Shown here: positions 28,745-37,785 of the stretch, in pieces
Layout of the letters: each line of letters opens with the position of its first letter
How positions within the stretch are numbered: position 1 is the first letter of the stretch
Source: Flavobacteriales bacterium
GTDB taxonomy: Bacteria > Bacteroidota > Bacteroidia > Flavobacteriales > UBA1820
Assembly (NCBI GenBank): GCA_003150615.1
Contig: QALN01000008.1
Location: 98,776-162,775 of the forward strand
Reading direction: 5' to 3'
Length of the DNA: 64,000 bases
Notes under the pieces: model-generated
What the model saw: only the letters and a program-made list of their open reading frames with translations
Told to the model about the DNA's origin: nothing
The model's database searches: none
Program-made: the position numbers and the translations under genes

Positions 28745-29504
28745 AACGCAGGTCTTTAGGTATGGTTATCGTATCCGTATGAGAGAAATAGTCCATTATC
28801 GCTTCACGCATCTTAAGGTCCGTAGCCATAACATCCGTACCGTCGGCGAAAAAGTTCATATTGTCGCCGCCTTTGAGAAGAAAATCGGTAGTAAGCACCG
28901 TGTACTCGCGTTCAGGATTGAGCCTCCACTGTCCTACGGTTGTCTCCCTGCTCCAGTGCCCGCCTTCCGCCACAAGACACATCCCTCCCAGCGGATGGAA
29001 TACCCCGCGTGAAGCATCTTTTGCCAGATACTCGAACATATCGCGCATAGCCTGGCCTTTCAGCCTGACCAGCACGTATTGGTTTTCAAAGGGCATCAGT
29101 TCGTAGATGAAACTGCGCTTCACGTCGCCCTGCGGCATGGAGGTGCGCACTCCTCCGGAGTTGAACAGGGCTATGTGTATCTGTTCATTTATACCTTTGT
29201 CCTTAAGGTATTTTTCCACCTCGGCGATACTCAAATCCGCCAGCCATGCTCCCAGAGCGCCGTTACGGTCGTTCTTGCCGAGATATTCGGGACTGTACGC
29301 CACTGTCTGGTCCAGCACTGCGGACAGGCTGTCGGCATATGGTTTCAGAAACTCTTCCATCTCTTTGTCGGATGGCGTTTCCGGGCCCACTTCGATGTGT
29401 TCGGCGGTTATTTTTTCCACCCTGTACTGCGGCTGCGAACATGAAAACGCTGCGCCGGCAAAGATGAAAAGCGCCGCTAATGCGCTTATTTTGTTATTTA
29501 ACAT
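28731..29504 (-). CDS. 5'-nucleotidase C-terminal (substrate-binding) domain lipoprotein
   Basis: A 257-residue lipoprotein with signal ending GAAFSCSQ, Cys22 being the likely acylation site. It corresponds to the C-terminal domain of 5'-nucleotidases: GNLGAWLADL-like NGALGAWLADLS, then IALFNSGGVRTSMPQGDV, which normally contacts the nucleotide. It lacks the catalytic domain, which is encoded by the next gene. This reversed, split order is familiar in Bacteroidales. A divergent promoter pair lies upstream. Confidence 0.9.
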   Translation of the reverse strand: MLNNKISALAALFIFAGAAFSCSQPQYRVEKITAEHIEVGPETPSDKEMEEFLKPYADSLSAVLDQTVAYSPEYLGKNDRNGALGAWLADLSIAEVEKYLKDKGINEQIHIALFNSGGVRTSMPQGDVKRSFIYELMPFENQYVLVRLKGQAMRDMFEYLAKDASRGVFHPLGGMCLVAEGGHWSRETTVGQWRLNPEREYTVLTTDFLLKGGDNMNFFADGTDVMATDLKMREAIMDYFSHTDTITIPKDLRYEIK

Positions 29505-29534
29505 CCTTTTTTGGTATTGTGATATTTGACATCA

Positions 29535-29552
29535 CAAAAATAGCTAATTTTG
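29535..29552. promoter_or_regulatory. Back-to-back divergent -7 promoter elements
   Basis: The minus strand reads TATTTTTG at 29542-29535 (for the nucleotidase pair) and the plus strand reads TAATTTTG at 29545-29552 (for the DUF6913 gene). Only two bases separate the boxes, so polymerases would exclude each other. Confidence 0.55.
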
Positions 29553-29575
29553 GGTGTAATTTCCGCAAGAGACAC

Positions 29576-30118
29576 ATGATAGATACCATAAAAAATCTTT
29601 TTTCCGCAAAAACCCGCACCGGAAACACGGATGCCGGCACTTCCGGACACGACACGGGAACATTCAGATTTTCACAGGTTAACACCGCCGGTGTGCTTTT
29701 CAACAACCAGGACCTGCGTTCGCGCGCCCTTCTGAAAGGCTTCCTGCGTGCCGTCAAACCCATGGGCATAAAACTGGCGGTAGTCGGTTACGACAAACCA
29801 GGCTCGGACAAGCTCCCGGCCCTGAACATACCGTTTCTGGCATACACGTCCAAAGATTTCGGGTTTTTCGGCTCGATAAAACAGGGAGTCCTTACCAATT
29901 TCATAGACAAACGTTTCGACATGCTGATAGACCTCAGCCTTTCCGACAACAGGAAAGCCAGGGCCGTTACGCGCGCCAGTACGGCCGCATTTAAAGTAGG
30001 AATAAACATACCCGACGATGTTTTCGACATGTCTTTTTCCATGCCCGCCACCGAAGAGGAAAATCCAGGCGCATTCACCGCACTTTTCGAACACCTCAAA
30101 AAGATAAACGCAAACTGA
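29576..30118 (+). CDS. DUF6913 family protein
   Basis: A 180-residue cytosolic protein of a Bacteroidetes family of unknown function. The ATG at 29576 lies 24 bp after an exact -7 box, whereas the longer open frame would start upstream of it. Visible landmarks are GVLFNNQDLRSRALLKGFL, the DFGFFGSIKQG segment and FDMLIDLSLSDN. No catalytic motif is evident. It sits 19 bp before dapA and is probably co-transcribed with it. Confidence 0.78.
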   Translation: MIDTIKNLFSAKTRTGNTDAGTSGHDTGTFRFSQVNTAGVLFNNQDLRSRALLKGFLRAVKPMGIKLAVVGYDKPGSDKLPALNIPFLAYTSKDFGFFGSIKQGVLTNFIDKRFDMLIDLSLSDNRKARAVTRASTAAFKVGINIPDDVFDMSFSMPATEEENPGAFTALFEHLKKINAN

Positions 30119-30137
30119 CAACAGTCATTACTTACAG

Positions 30138-31007
30138 ATGCTTACAGGAACGGGCACAGCCCTTATAACACCATTTACCCCCGACGGGAAAATAGATTTT
30201 CCGGCACTTGAAACGCTCGTATCGGAAACCGTATCGGCAGGACCGGATTTCATAGTCGCTATGGGCACTACCGCCGAAACAGCCACAATGACGCCGCAGG
30301 AACAACAGGATGTCCTCCGTTGCATCATAAATACCAATTCCGGACGCCTTCCCCTGGTGCTGGGCGCAGGATGCAACGACACCGCCGCACTCGTAGCCCG
30401 GATCAGGAATATATCCCCGGATGAGGTTTCGGCCGTATTGTCGGTAGCCCCGTACTACAACAAACCGTCACAGGAAGGTTTATACGCTCATTTTGCCGAA
30501 ATAGCCAAAGCCTCTCCTGTACCGGTCATACTGTACAACATCCCTTCGCGCACCGGTGTAAACATGCTTCCCGGAACAATCCTGCGGCTTGCGCGCGATT
30601 TCGGCAACATTGCCGGAGTGAAAGAAGCTTCAGGTTCTATGGAACAGGCTATGAGGATAATAAAGGAACGCCCTGAAGGTTTCGCCGTATATTCGGGCGA
30701 CGATGCCCTCGGCGTACCAATGACGCTCATGGGCGGACAGGGAGTGATAAGCGTGCTGGCCAATTCGCATCCTGCCGCATGCTCAGCCATGATAAAACAC
30801 GCGCTCGGCGGAAGGATAAAAGAAGCACTGGAAATACATTACCGGTTTCTCGACTACATATCGCTGCTCTTTTGCGAGGGCAACCCTACGGGCGTGAAAG
30901 CTGCCATGAGCCTTATGGGCAAATGCTGTCCGCATGTACGCCTGCCGCTGGTAAAAGCGAGCGAAGGCCTCATGTCCTCCCTCTCACAGGCATTGGACAA
31001 ACTTTAA
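30138..31007 (+). CDS. dapA: 4-hydroxy-tetrahydrodipicolinate synthase
   Basis: DapA condenses pyruvate with aspartate semialdehyde, the first committed step toward diaminopimelate and lysine. The 289-residue TIM-barrel protein has Tyr133 and Arg138 in YNIPSRTG and the Schiff-base Lys162 in GVKEASG. The N-terminal GTGTALITPF and the GTTAET motif are typical. A strong bidirectional terminator follows. Confidence 0.96.
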   Translation: MLTGTGTALITPFTPDGKIDFPALETLVSETVSAGPDFIVAMGTTAETATMTPQEQQDVLRCIINTNSGRLPLVLGAGCNDTAALVARIRNISPDEVSAVLSVAPYYNKPSQEGLYAHFAEIAKASPVPVILYNIPSRTGVNMLPGTILRLARDFGNIAGVKEASGSMEQAMRIIKERPEGFAVYSGDDALGVPMTLMGGQGVISVLANSHPAACSAMIKHALGGRIKEALEIHYRFLDYISLLFCEGNPTGVKAAMSLMGKCCPHVRLPLVKASEGLMSSLSQALDKL

Positions 31008-31033
31008 TCGCAGTATTTGATGCGTTTTATGCA

Positions 31034-31070
31034 AATAACAAAGCCGGGGCTATGCCCCGGCTTTGTTATT
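31034..31070. terminator. Bidirectional terminator after dapA
   Basis: A 17-bp perfect stem (31034-31050 and 31054-31070) with loop TAT has a GC-rich core AAGCCGGGGC/GCCCCGGCTT and AT-rich base arms. It lies between dapA and the convergent small ORF. Confidence 0.85.
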
Positions 31071-31084
31071 ATTTGCCCGCATGT

Positions 31085-31270
31085 TTAGTCCCTGCGTTTT
31101 ACCAGTGTTCTTATCCTGAAAATCCACACCGCCGACATAACAACCAATATCCCGGTAAAGACATAGTTCCCGGCAAAAGCATTTCCGACAGCCGCCGCAG
31201 CACACATAAGCGTCATTGTGACACAAAAAATCATACTATTCATAGCGACATTTTTTCTCCGACCAAACAT
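31085..31270 (-). CDS. Small two-helix membrane protein, unknown
   Basis: An open frame of 61 codons encodes two hydrophobic segments (MIFCVTMTLMCAAAAVG and YVFTGILVVMSAVWIF) flanked by basic residues, ending RTLVKRRD. A second ATG inside (MNSMIFC) would give 52 residues. It ends directly at the dapA terminator, as a real convergent gene would. No family is recognised. Confidence 0.5.
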   Translation of the reverse strand: MFGRRKNVAMNSMIFCVTMTLMCAAAAVGNAFAGNYVFTGILVVMSAVWIFRIRTLVKRRD

Positions 31271-31323
31271 TACCGGCCGGCATATTCATTCGGGACGCCA
31301 CATCATTCCGTCTTTTCGGCATA

Positions 31324-33480
31324 TTACTTGACCAGCCCGGCACGCCTTAACAACGCATCGGGATTGGCATCTCGTCCGCGGAAATTGCGGTAAAGCTCAT
31401 CCGCAGGAGCGCTGCCGCCCTTGGACAGTATTTCTTTCTCAAAATGTTTTCCGGCCTCGCGCGATAGTATCCCCTTCTCTTTGAAATACTCGAAAGCATC
31501 GGCATCGTGCATTTCGGACCACTTGTAAGAATAATAACCGGCAGCATAACCTCCGGAGAACAAATGCCCGAACGACGTCGAAAGCGCCGTACCGTCCACA
31601 ACCGGATAAAGCTGTGTAGCCTTTATCGCATTGCGTTCGAACTTAATCAAATCGTGTTTTTTATCAGAAATGTAAGCGTCAGCCGCCTTTCCATGCCACG
31701 CCATATCGAGAATGCCGAAACTGAGTTGACGCACCGTAGCGTAACCCTCCATGAAATTTACAGAACGCATCAGAGCATCGATATATTCCTGCGGTATGAC
31801 CTCGCCCGTCTGGTAATGGCGTGCGAATACCCTGAGCACTTCAGGCTGTTTAGCCCAGTTTTCCATTATATGCGACGGCAGTTCCACGAAATCCCTCGGC
31901 ACGGATGTGCCGGATACCGAAGGATACGTTACATCCGAAAGCATACCGTGCAGCGCATGTCCGAACTCATGGAAAATAGTCGTCACTTCGTAAAATGTGA
32001 GCAAAGAAGGAGCGTCAGCCGTCGGTTTGGTCAGGTTGCACACATTTATTATGTGCGGAGCCTGATTGTCGCCGAATATCCTGTTCTGGTCTTTTATGCT
32101 GTTCATCCACGCGCCGTCGCGCTTGCCGTCGCGAGGAAAATAATCCCCGTAAAAAATAGCCTTGAACTTGCCGTCGGCGTCGCGCACCACATACGTGCGC
32201 ACATCGGGATGGTATTTCGGTATGTCGTAAACCTCCTCAAACGTAAGACCGTACAATTTGTTGGCAACGTAGAAAACGCCATCTATCACGTTTTCCAGTT
32301 TAAAATACGGTTTGAGCAACTCATCGTTGAACGAATATTCGGCCTCTTTCAAAAGATTCGCATAATAGCTGTGGTCCCATGCCTGGAGCCTCGACAACCC
32401 GTCCTTCTTTTTGGCAAAATCTGCCACCATCTTCACGTCGGCCTTTGCTGCCGGGAGAGCCTTTTCCAGCAATTCGGACAGAAAAGCATCCACCGTTTCC
32501 GGTTTTTTAGCCATCCTGTCGTCCAGCGCCATAGCGGCGTAACTGTCATAACCGAGAAGACGCGCCCTCTGGCGACGAAGCTCGACTATACGGTCCACCA
32601 CCTTGCGGTTGTCGTTCCCATTGCCCTTTACCGCACGGCTGTTGTAAGCCATGTATAGTTCTTTCCGCAGGTTACGGTCGGCGGCGTATTTGGTCACAGC
32701 CTGATAACTGGGAGCTTTCAGGGTAAACGTCCAGCCCTTCTCTCCGCGCGATGCGGCTTCCTCGGCCGCGGCGTCCAACGCACTCTTAGGCAGTCCGGCA
32801 AGTCTTTTCTCATCCGTTACGTTCAGCGAAAATGCGTTCGTTTCGTTCAGGACGTTCTGCTGGAACTTTAGCGACAACTCACCGAGTTCCATATCCACGC
32901 GGCGCAGTTTTTCCTGGTCTTCGGGCGAAAGTTTCGCACCGCCCTCGGCATACGCCTTCCACGTATCGCGCAACACTTTTTTCTGCTCGCCGGTGAGGTT
33001 TTCCTTTTCCTGATTGCGATACACGTAGTCTATACGGTCGAAAAGAGCCTTGTCGAACATCACATCCGAAGAATGGGCCGACAGCATAGGGCTTATGCGC
33101 TGTGCCAGTTGCTGCATCTGTGGCGATGTTTCGGCTGAATTGAGGTTGTAAAAAACGGATACCGCGCGCGATAGCATTTCGCCCGAACGCTGCATAGCCG
33201 CTATCGTATTCTCAAAAGTAGGCTCGGCCGGATTGTCCGTTATGGCCTTTATTTCCGCCTTTTCTATCTCTATACCCTTTTCGATGGCCGGGATATAGTC
33301 CTCAAGCGATATCTCACCGAACGGAACCGTGCGGTACGGAGTGCTGTAATCCCCGTAAAACGGGTTAATTATCTCTTTTTTCCCTTCCTTTTTTTCGTCC
33401 TGTTTCATCTGTACGTCCTGCGCCGAAAGCGAAGCTGCGAAAAACGCCGCCGCGCCCAGCAATATCGATTTCTTATCCAT
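31324..33480 (-). CDS. dcp: M3 family metallopeptidase (peptidyl-dipeptidase Dcp)
   Basis: A 718-residue exported zinc peptidase that removes dipeptides from peptide C-termini. The signal peptide ends about SLSAQ (residue 21). The zinc motif HEFGH is at 504-508 (FHEFGHALHG) and the distal glutamate is likely in ELPSHIMENW some 25 residues later. The oligopeptidase signature region with GHLFSGGYAAGYYSYKWSE is near 640. Length matches the family. It is the last of a minus-strand run of secreted peptidase-like genes. Confidence 0.94.
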   Translation of the reverse strand: MDKKSILLGAAAFFAASLSAQDVQMKQDEKKEGKKEIINPFYGDYSTPYRTVPFGEISLEDYIPAIEKGIEIEKAEIKAITDNPAEPTFENTIAAMQRSGEMLSRAVSVFYNLNSAETSPQMQQLAQRISPMLSAHSSDVMFDKALFDRIDYVYRNQEKENLTGEQKKVLRDTWKAYAEGGAKLSPEDQEKLRRVDMELGELSLKFQQNVLNETNAFSLNVTDEKRLAGLPKSALDAAAEEAASRGEKGWTFTLKAPSYQAVTKYAADRNLRKELYMAYNSRAVKGNGNDNRKVVDRIVELRRQRARLLGYDSYAAMALDDRMAKKPETVDAFLSELLEKALPAAKADVKMVADFAKKKDGLSRLQAWDHSYYANLLKEAEYSFNDELLKPYFKLENVIDGVFYVANKLYGLTFEEVYDIPKYHPDVRTYVVRDADGKFKAIFYGDYFPRDGKRDGAWMNSIKDQNRIFGDNQAPHIINVCNLTKPTADAPSLLTFYEVTTIFHEFGHALHGMLSDVTYPSVSGTSVPRDFVELPSHIMENWAKQPEVLRVFARHYQTGEVIPQEYIDALMRSVNFMEGYATVRQLSFGILDMAWHGKAADAYISDKKHDLIKFERNAIKATQLYPVVDGTALSTSFGHLFSGGYAAGYYSYKWSEMHDADAFEYFKEKGILSREAGKHFEKEILSKGGSAPADELYRNFRGRDANPDALLRRAGLVK

Positions 33481-33605
33481 TATAAATATAGCTGTTTTTA
33501 CGGTTGCGAATGTACGGATTTTCCGTTATTTATCCGCAGGAACGGTTTTAAAAGTGACAGCACTCCCCGCCACGGTCATACTCAGCCTGGTTACCGGCTG
33601 CCAAA

Positions 33606-35048
33606 TCATTTTGCCGTAGTGAACTGTATATCGTATCTGCGGACGTAGTATCCGTCCTCGGTAGCAGGAACAAAGCCCATCACCCTGAAACTGTAATAAG
33701 TGCCCGGTTTGAGGTTCAGTTTGTATGTCTTGAAATCGCTGCCCGTTTCCTTCGCGCCCGTTATGGCGTCTTTGTCGCCTGCGCGTATCTGTACGCCTAC
33801 CGCACCTTTTACATCAGCGAAGAGCGGACGGCTGAACGAAATTTTAAGTTCGGCGGTAGCGGGATCAACGTCGTCCCTACCGTTTATATCCGGCGACAAA
33901 GCCACTACCCTCGGCTGTTTCCGTAGGAATTCCTCATGCATGGACTCTATGTTTTCAGCCACATCATTGAAAAACTCCTCTATACGGGGATAAAAATCGT
34001 GAAATACCGGATACTTGTCCCTCTGCGCGCTGTACACGCCCAAAAGGCTGTCGAGTCCTTCTATCCACAGAAATGAAAGCGCCCTTTGCTGGGCTATTTC
34101 AGTGTCTATCTCGTCCTGAGTATAGCCGTTATCGCGCATATACCTCACCACTGCCGCACGCACGACGGATTCCTTCAGCACGGTCTCAAAACCAGGATAA
34201 GCCTGTGCTGCCATTTCCTTGCCAACGTATTTCATTATCTTATCCCCGGCGTCTTTCAGCCGTACTCCGGCATTCGCCGCCTCCAGCATAGGGTTTACGA
34301 ACGAATGGTTGAACTCGTGTATCAGCACGCCGGCATGGCCGGAATCTTTACCGAAAACTGCTATACCGTCATCTCCGAAAGACCAGCAACCCATCACGGC
34401 ATATGCCGTCTTATTTCCTTTTTCGTCGAAAGTCCTGGGGCCGTAGTTGCCGGGGCCGTTGGCGCATCCGATGATGATACGGTACTCCGAGTCCGAAGGT
34501 TCGCCGTAAAACCCGGCATACCAGCTGCGGTTGAAGCCTATATTTTCATTGAAACGCTTTTCCATAGCCTCATACCACTTCTTGTGGCTTTTGAAAAAGC
34601 CTGCGAAATCGGTCTTTTTATAGAAATCGTTCAGCATCTTCACGAAAACCGGAGCGTTCCATCTGTTCCACCGGCCCGTATCGTCCGTTCCATCATACAA
34701 TTCCTCCAGAGCTTTCGCATTCTCAGGCAGACGGTACGCTCCGCCTTTGCCCTGTAGCGATATGGCCATCGAAGCCACCGCATCGTACCCCGTACCCAGC
34801 GATCCGCGCAAACGTTTGACATAACGCACCAAAGTATCTTCCCTGTACGGCCCGAACCATTGCTCCATATCCTCCGTATATTGTTTTGCGTACTTGAACG
34901 AATATTCCTGCGCCCCGGCCAGGCGGAACACCACGTTCATTAGTTCGACGCGCTCGTCCACTTTCGCGCCTTCGTTTTTCTTACCTCCAGCGTATGCCGA
35001 TATTACGGCTGCCGCGGCGCACAACACCAATAAAATAAGTCTTTTCAT
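33606..35048 (-). CDS. DUF4932 putative exported zinc peptidase with Ig-like tail
   Basis: A 480-residue protein (ATG at 35048) with a signal peptide ending SAYAGG. The DUF4932 region contains HEFNH at 244-248 (VLIHEFNHSFVNP), which fits a zincin HExxH site, with GESVVRA-type helices after it (KESVVRAAVVRYM). The last 110 residues (PRVVALSPDINGRDDVDP onward) form a Big_5-like beta domain, plausibly an adhesion module. Substrate unknown. It is separated from dcp by 125 bp and from the M16 pair by 350 bp. Confidence 0.78.
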   Translation of the reverse strand: MKRLILLVLCAAAAVISAYAGGKKNEGAKVDERVELMNVVFRLAGAQEYSFKYAKQYTEDMEQWFGPYREDTLVRYVKRLRGSLGTGYDAVASMAISLQGKGGAYRLPENAKALEELYDGTDDTGRWNRWNAPVFVKMLNDFYKKTDFAGFFKSHKKWYEAMEKRFNENIGFNRSWYAGFYGEPSDSEYRIIIGCANGPGNYGPRTFDEKGNKTAYAVMGCWSFGDDGIAVFGKDSGHAGVLIHEFNHSFVNPMLEAANAGVRLKDAGDKIMKYVGKEMAAQAYPGFETVLKESVVRAAVVRYMRDNGYTQDEIDTEIAQQRALSFLWIEGLDSLLGVYSAQRDKYPVFHDFYPRIEEFFNDVAENIESMHEEFLRKQPRVVALSPDINGRDDVDPATAELKISFSRPLFADVKGAVGVQIRAGDKDAITGAKETGSDFKTYKLNLKPGTYYSFRVMGFVPATEDGYYVRRYDIQFTTAK

Positions 35049-35403
35049 CACATTTGTTTTTTATACATTGTTTTTTAAATCACCATACCGGCAAAACGGC
35101 TGCAAACCGCCGGCACGACGTCCGTTGCTTTCCAGATAACGGCACATCCGAATGTATGACGACATTAACGGCAGGAAAGTTACAGCCAGACAGCGAAAAA
35201 ATGCGGTCGGAAATTATATATTTAATATTATAACCCCGCAACAGTCCACGCGTCCCGGCCGGAACATGCAAAGCACTGCCATAAACGCCTGATATTCTTT
35301 TCAGTGATATTGCAGAAAGAAAAAAGAAAAAAAGAAACGTGAAAAACAGGCGGCGCAAAAAGACTGCGGTCGCCTTCCTGCCGCAACACACGTCAGGCCT
35401 GCA
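35049..35403. other. Intergenic region upstream of the DUF4932 gene
   Basis: This 355-bp gap has A/T-rich tracts. One minus-strand open frame of about 100 codons shows no recognisable protein, and I found no exact TAnnTTTG box or RNA structure. Confidence 0.4.
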
Positions 35404-37782
35404 TCACCGGAACAGTTTTTCCGGAAGGGGAATCCCCGGCGTGACGGACTTGAGTTTCCAGAAAATACGGCCCGAATCGTCCTTTATCTCTATCGTGAAA
35501 GGATATTTGACTCCCTCCACGGACTTGTAATCGCTGTAATCCGAATAAGAGCTTATCTTTTCCTTAACGTATTTGACAACACGTCCGTCCTCGTCCGTCT
35601 CTTTCTTTGCAGCCTCGGACACGTTTTCAATGCGAAGTGGAACACCCTGATCCATCGACATATAATAATTCTGCATAGAGCCGTCGAGCAGCGTCACCTT
35701 CAGTTTGTACGTGAAATGCCCCCTTACAGGCACTATACTGTCCAGTTCTGCCTTAAAACCTGGTTTGTTGTAATCCAGCAACGGGAATATCGAACGCACC
35801 TTACGCTGTTTTTCCACCTTATCGGCCGAAAGGTCTGTCCTGGTGCGTTCTATCTTGGTGTAGCCCATATTGCCGTTAAAGGTCTTTTTCATATACACCT
35901 GCCCGTCGTACATCAGTTGTTCCTGGTAATAAAACGGGGTTTTGGAAAGCACATCGGCGGTGAACTCATTATTCCCTATCGTTATGCCGTACGTCTGTTT
36001 CAACGAAGTGACGCCCCTCATCTTCGCATATCCCCCCATCGCGTCGAAATATTTCCGCAACACGTCCAAAGCCGTCATACCGTCAGTAACGGGTGACGAT
36101 AGCGACGGGCGCTCGGTCCGGCGGGCGTTCTTATCGTAGAAGGAAACGTCGTACCCGGCCAGTTCCAACGGAGGCACCACCTTCCGGGCATCGCCGTAAA
36201 CGACTATACGGAACTGAGAAGGTTTTATGTATTTCTGTGCCACGCGCATTATATCGTCAGCCGTAACATCGTTTATCTGCCGCAGCATTTCTTCCAGAAA
36301 CCCGCGTTTGACCAATCCGCGTTCCACAGCCAACCCGTAAGAGCCCATCGCATTGCGGTCTTCCAGCGACAGCGCGATACGCCCTATGAGAAGTTTTTTT
36401 AGCGACGCAAGTTCATCCTCTGCAAGCGGCGTTACCCTCAGCTTTTGCAGCGCGGCGGTCTTTTCTGCAAGCGCCCTTACCACATCCATGTCCGACGTGC
36501 GCGTCCTCAGATACATGTATCCTCCCAGCGGGTCTGGTGAAAGCGAGAACACATCGGCAGGAGTACGTTGCGCGCCGCCAAGTACCGCATTTATATCCGA
36601 CAACAAGTCTCCGCCCATAACATGGTTTATAAACAAAGCGGGAAACACATCCGGCGAATTATAGTTGAAATCGGCTATGTTAGATATGATTATGTTGCAT
36701 CCCTGCGCGCGCGGATCGTGGATGAAGTTAACCGCCGTCGAAGGAACATCGTTAGCCACCGATATCTTCTGTTCTTCAACTATCCCGGCCTTCCATGTAC
36801 GGAAACGCGAATTTATCAGAAGGTCCAGTTCGCCCGGCGTTATATCGCCCATAACCAGCACCACGGCATTGTTCGGTTTCCAATACTTCCGGTAATAATC
36901 CACACAATCCTCGAGCGAAACCCCTGACACTGACTGTGCCGAAGCGAATTCCCCGGCAGGAGACTTTCCTCCGAAAGCCAGCGACCTGTACACACGGTCC
37001 AGTATCCTCATAGTTGAAGACTCAGCCAGAGCATATGAATCGGCCAGCGAACTGCGCGTGGTGAAAAACTCCTGCAACGGGAACGAAGGATTAAGTATCA
37101 CGTCCGCAAACAAATTGAAATTCGCCAGCATATACCTCTTAAGGCCCGATACGTAGAAACTGCCGCGCGTCATACGGTACGAACTGCCCATATTGGCCAG
37201 AGAATCGGTTATCTGCCCCTTTGTCCTGTTTTGTACACCGGAGAGCAACATCCTCGAAGTAAGTTCCGCCACGCCGGCCTTGTCTTTCTCGAACACGCCG
37301 TCGTTGGATATCCCTATGTAAAAAGTAACCAACGGCATAGAGTGGTCTTCGTAAAGAATAACCTTGAGTCCGTTTTTCAGTTCGCGGCGGAAAGGTTTTC
37401 CTATCTTCACAAGCGGCGGACGCGTCGGTTCCGGCAACCAGTCGTATACCCTGGCCTCTATCGGGCATGCCATCGAAAGCGTGTCCACATCACCGTAACG
37501 TATAACCCTCAGCATTGAATCCATAAAAGGCACATTGGCACGCCGCATCGCGCTGTCCATAATGGCATCGTATTTCAAAAGGGTATCTCTGGACACCTCA
37601 GCCCGGACGTCACATTTCGGCAAAGAGGTATCGGCCGCAGGCAGTCCTGCTTCCTCGAGTAAGGCCACGAGAGTATCGGCAGGTAAACGCACGTTGCCCC
37701 CGTTCCCCCGCCCGGCAAAAGCCGTAAATGCGGACGCAACCAGTATGAGCCATATGTATATTACCTTCACAGACATTCCCAT
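35404..37782 (-). CDS. M16 peptidase family protein without zinc motif (large subunit)
   Basis: A 792-residue exported protein with a signal peptide ending FTAFA. Two M16-type domains can be traced: one at about 135-345 (RRELKNGLKVILYEDHS) and a PF05193-like region with NNAVVLVMGDITP. A beta-rich C-terminal domain follows. The catalytic HxxEH is replaced by ELTSR at 173-177 (AGVAELTSRMLLSG), so the site is dead. In Bacteroidetes such proteins usually pair with an active partner. Here the partner, three bases upstream, also lacks the motif. Confidence 0.85.
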   Translation of the reverse strand: MGMSVKVIYIWLILVASAFTAFAGRGNGGNVRLPADTLVALLEEAGLPAADTSLPKCDVRAEVSRDTLLKYDAIMDSAMRRANVPFMDSMLRVIRYGDVDTLSMACPIEARVYDWLPEPTRPPLVKIGKPFRRELKNGLKVILYEDHSMPLVTFYIGISNDGVFEKDKAGVAELTSRMLLSGVQNRTKGQITDSLANMGSSYRMTRGSFYVSGLKRYMLANFNLFADVILNPSFPLQEFFTTRSSLADSYALAESSTMRILDRVYRSLAFGGKSPAGEFASAQSVSGVSLEDCVDYYRKYWKPNNAVVLVMGDITPGELDLLINSRFRTWKAGIVEEQKISVANDVPSTAVNFIHDPRAQGCNIIISNIADFNYNSPDVFPALFINHVMGGDLLSDINAVLGGAQRTPADVFSLSPDPLGGYMYLRTRTSDMDVVRALAEKTAALQKLRVTPLAEDELASLKKLLIGRIALSLEDRNAMGSYGLAVERGLVKRGFLEEMLRQINDVTADDIMRVAQKYIKPSQFRIVVYGDARKVVPPLELAGYDVSFYDKNARRTERPSLSSPVTDGMTALDVLRKYFDAMGGYAKMRGVTSLKQTYGITIGNNEFTADVLSKTPFYYQEQLMYDGQVYMKKTFNGNMGYTKIERTRTDLSADKVEKQRKVRSIFPLLDYNKPGFKAELDSIVPVRGHFTYKLKVTLLDGSMQNYYMSMDQGVPLRIENVSEAAKKETDEDGRVVKYVKEKISSYSDYSDYKSVEGVKYPFTIEIKDDSGRIFWKLKSVTPGIPLPEKLFR

Positions 37783-37785
37783 GAT

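Noticed and set aside
35080-35391. A 103-codon minus-strand frame upstream of the DUF4932 gene
   Set aside because: Apart from a Phe/Leu run it looks random, and it has no start signal or promoter.
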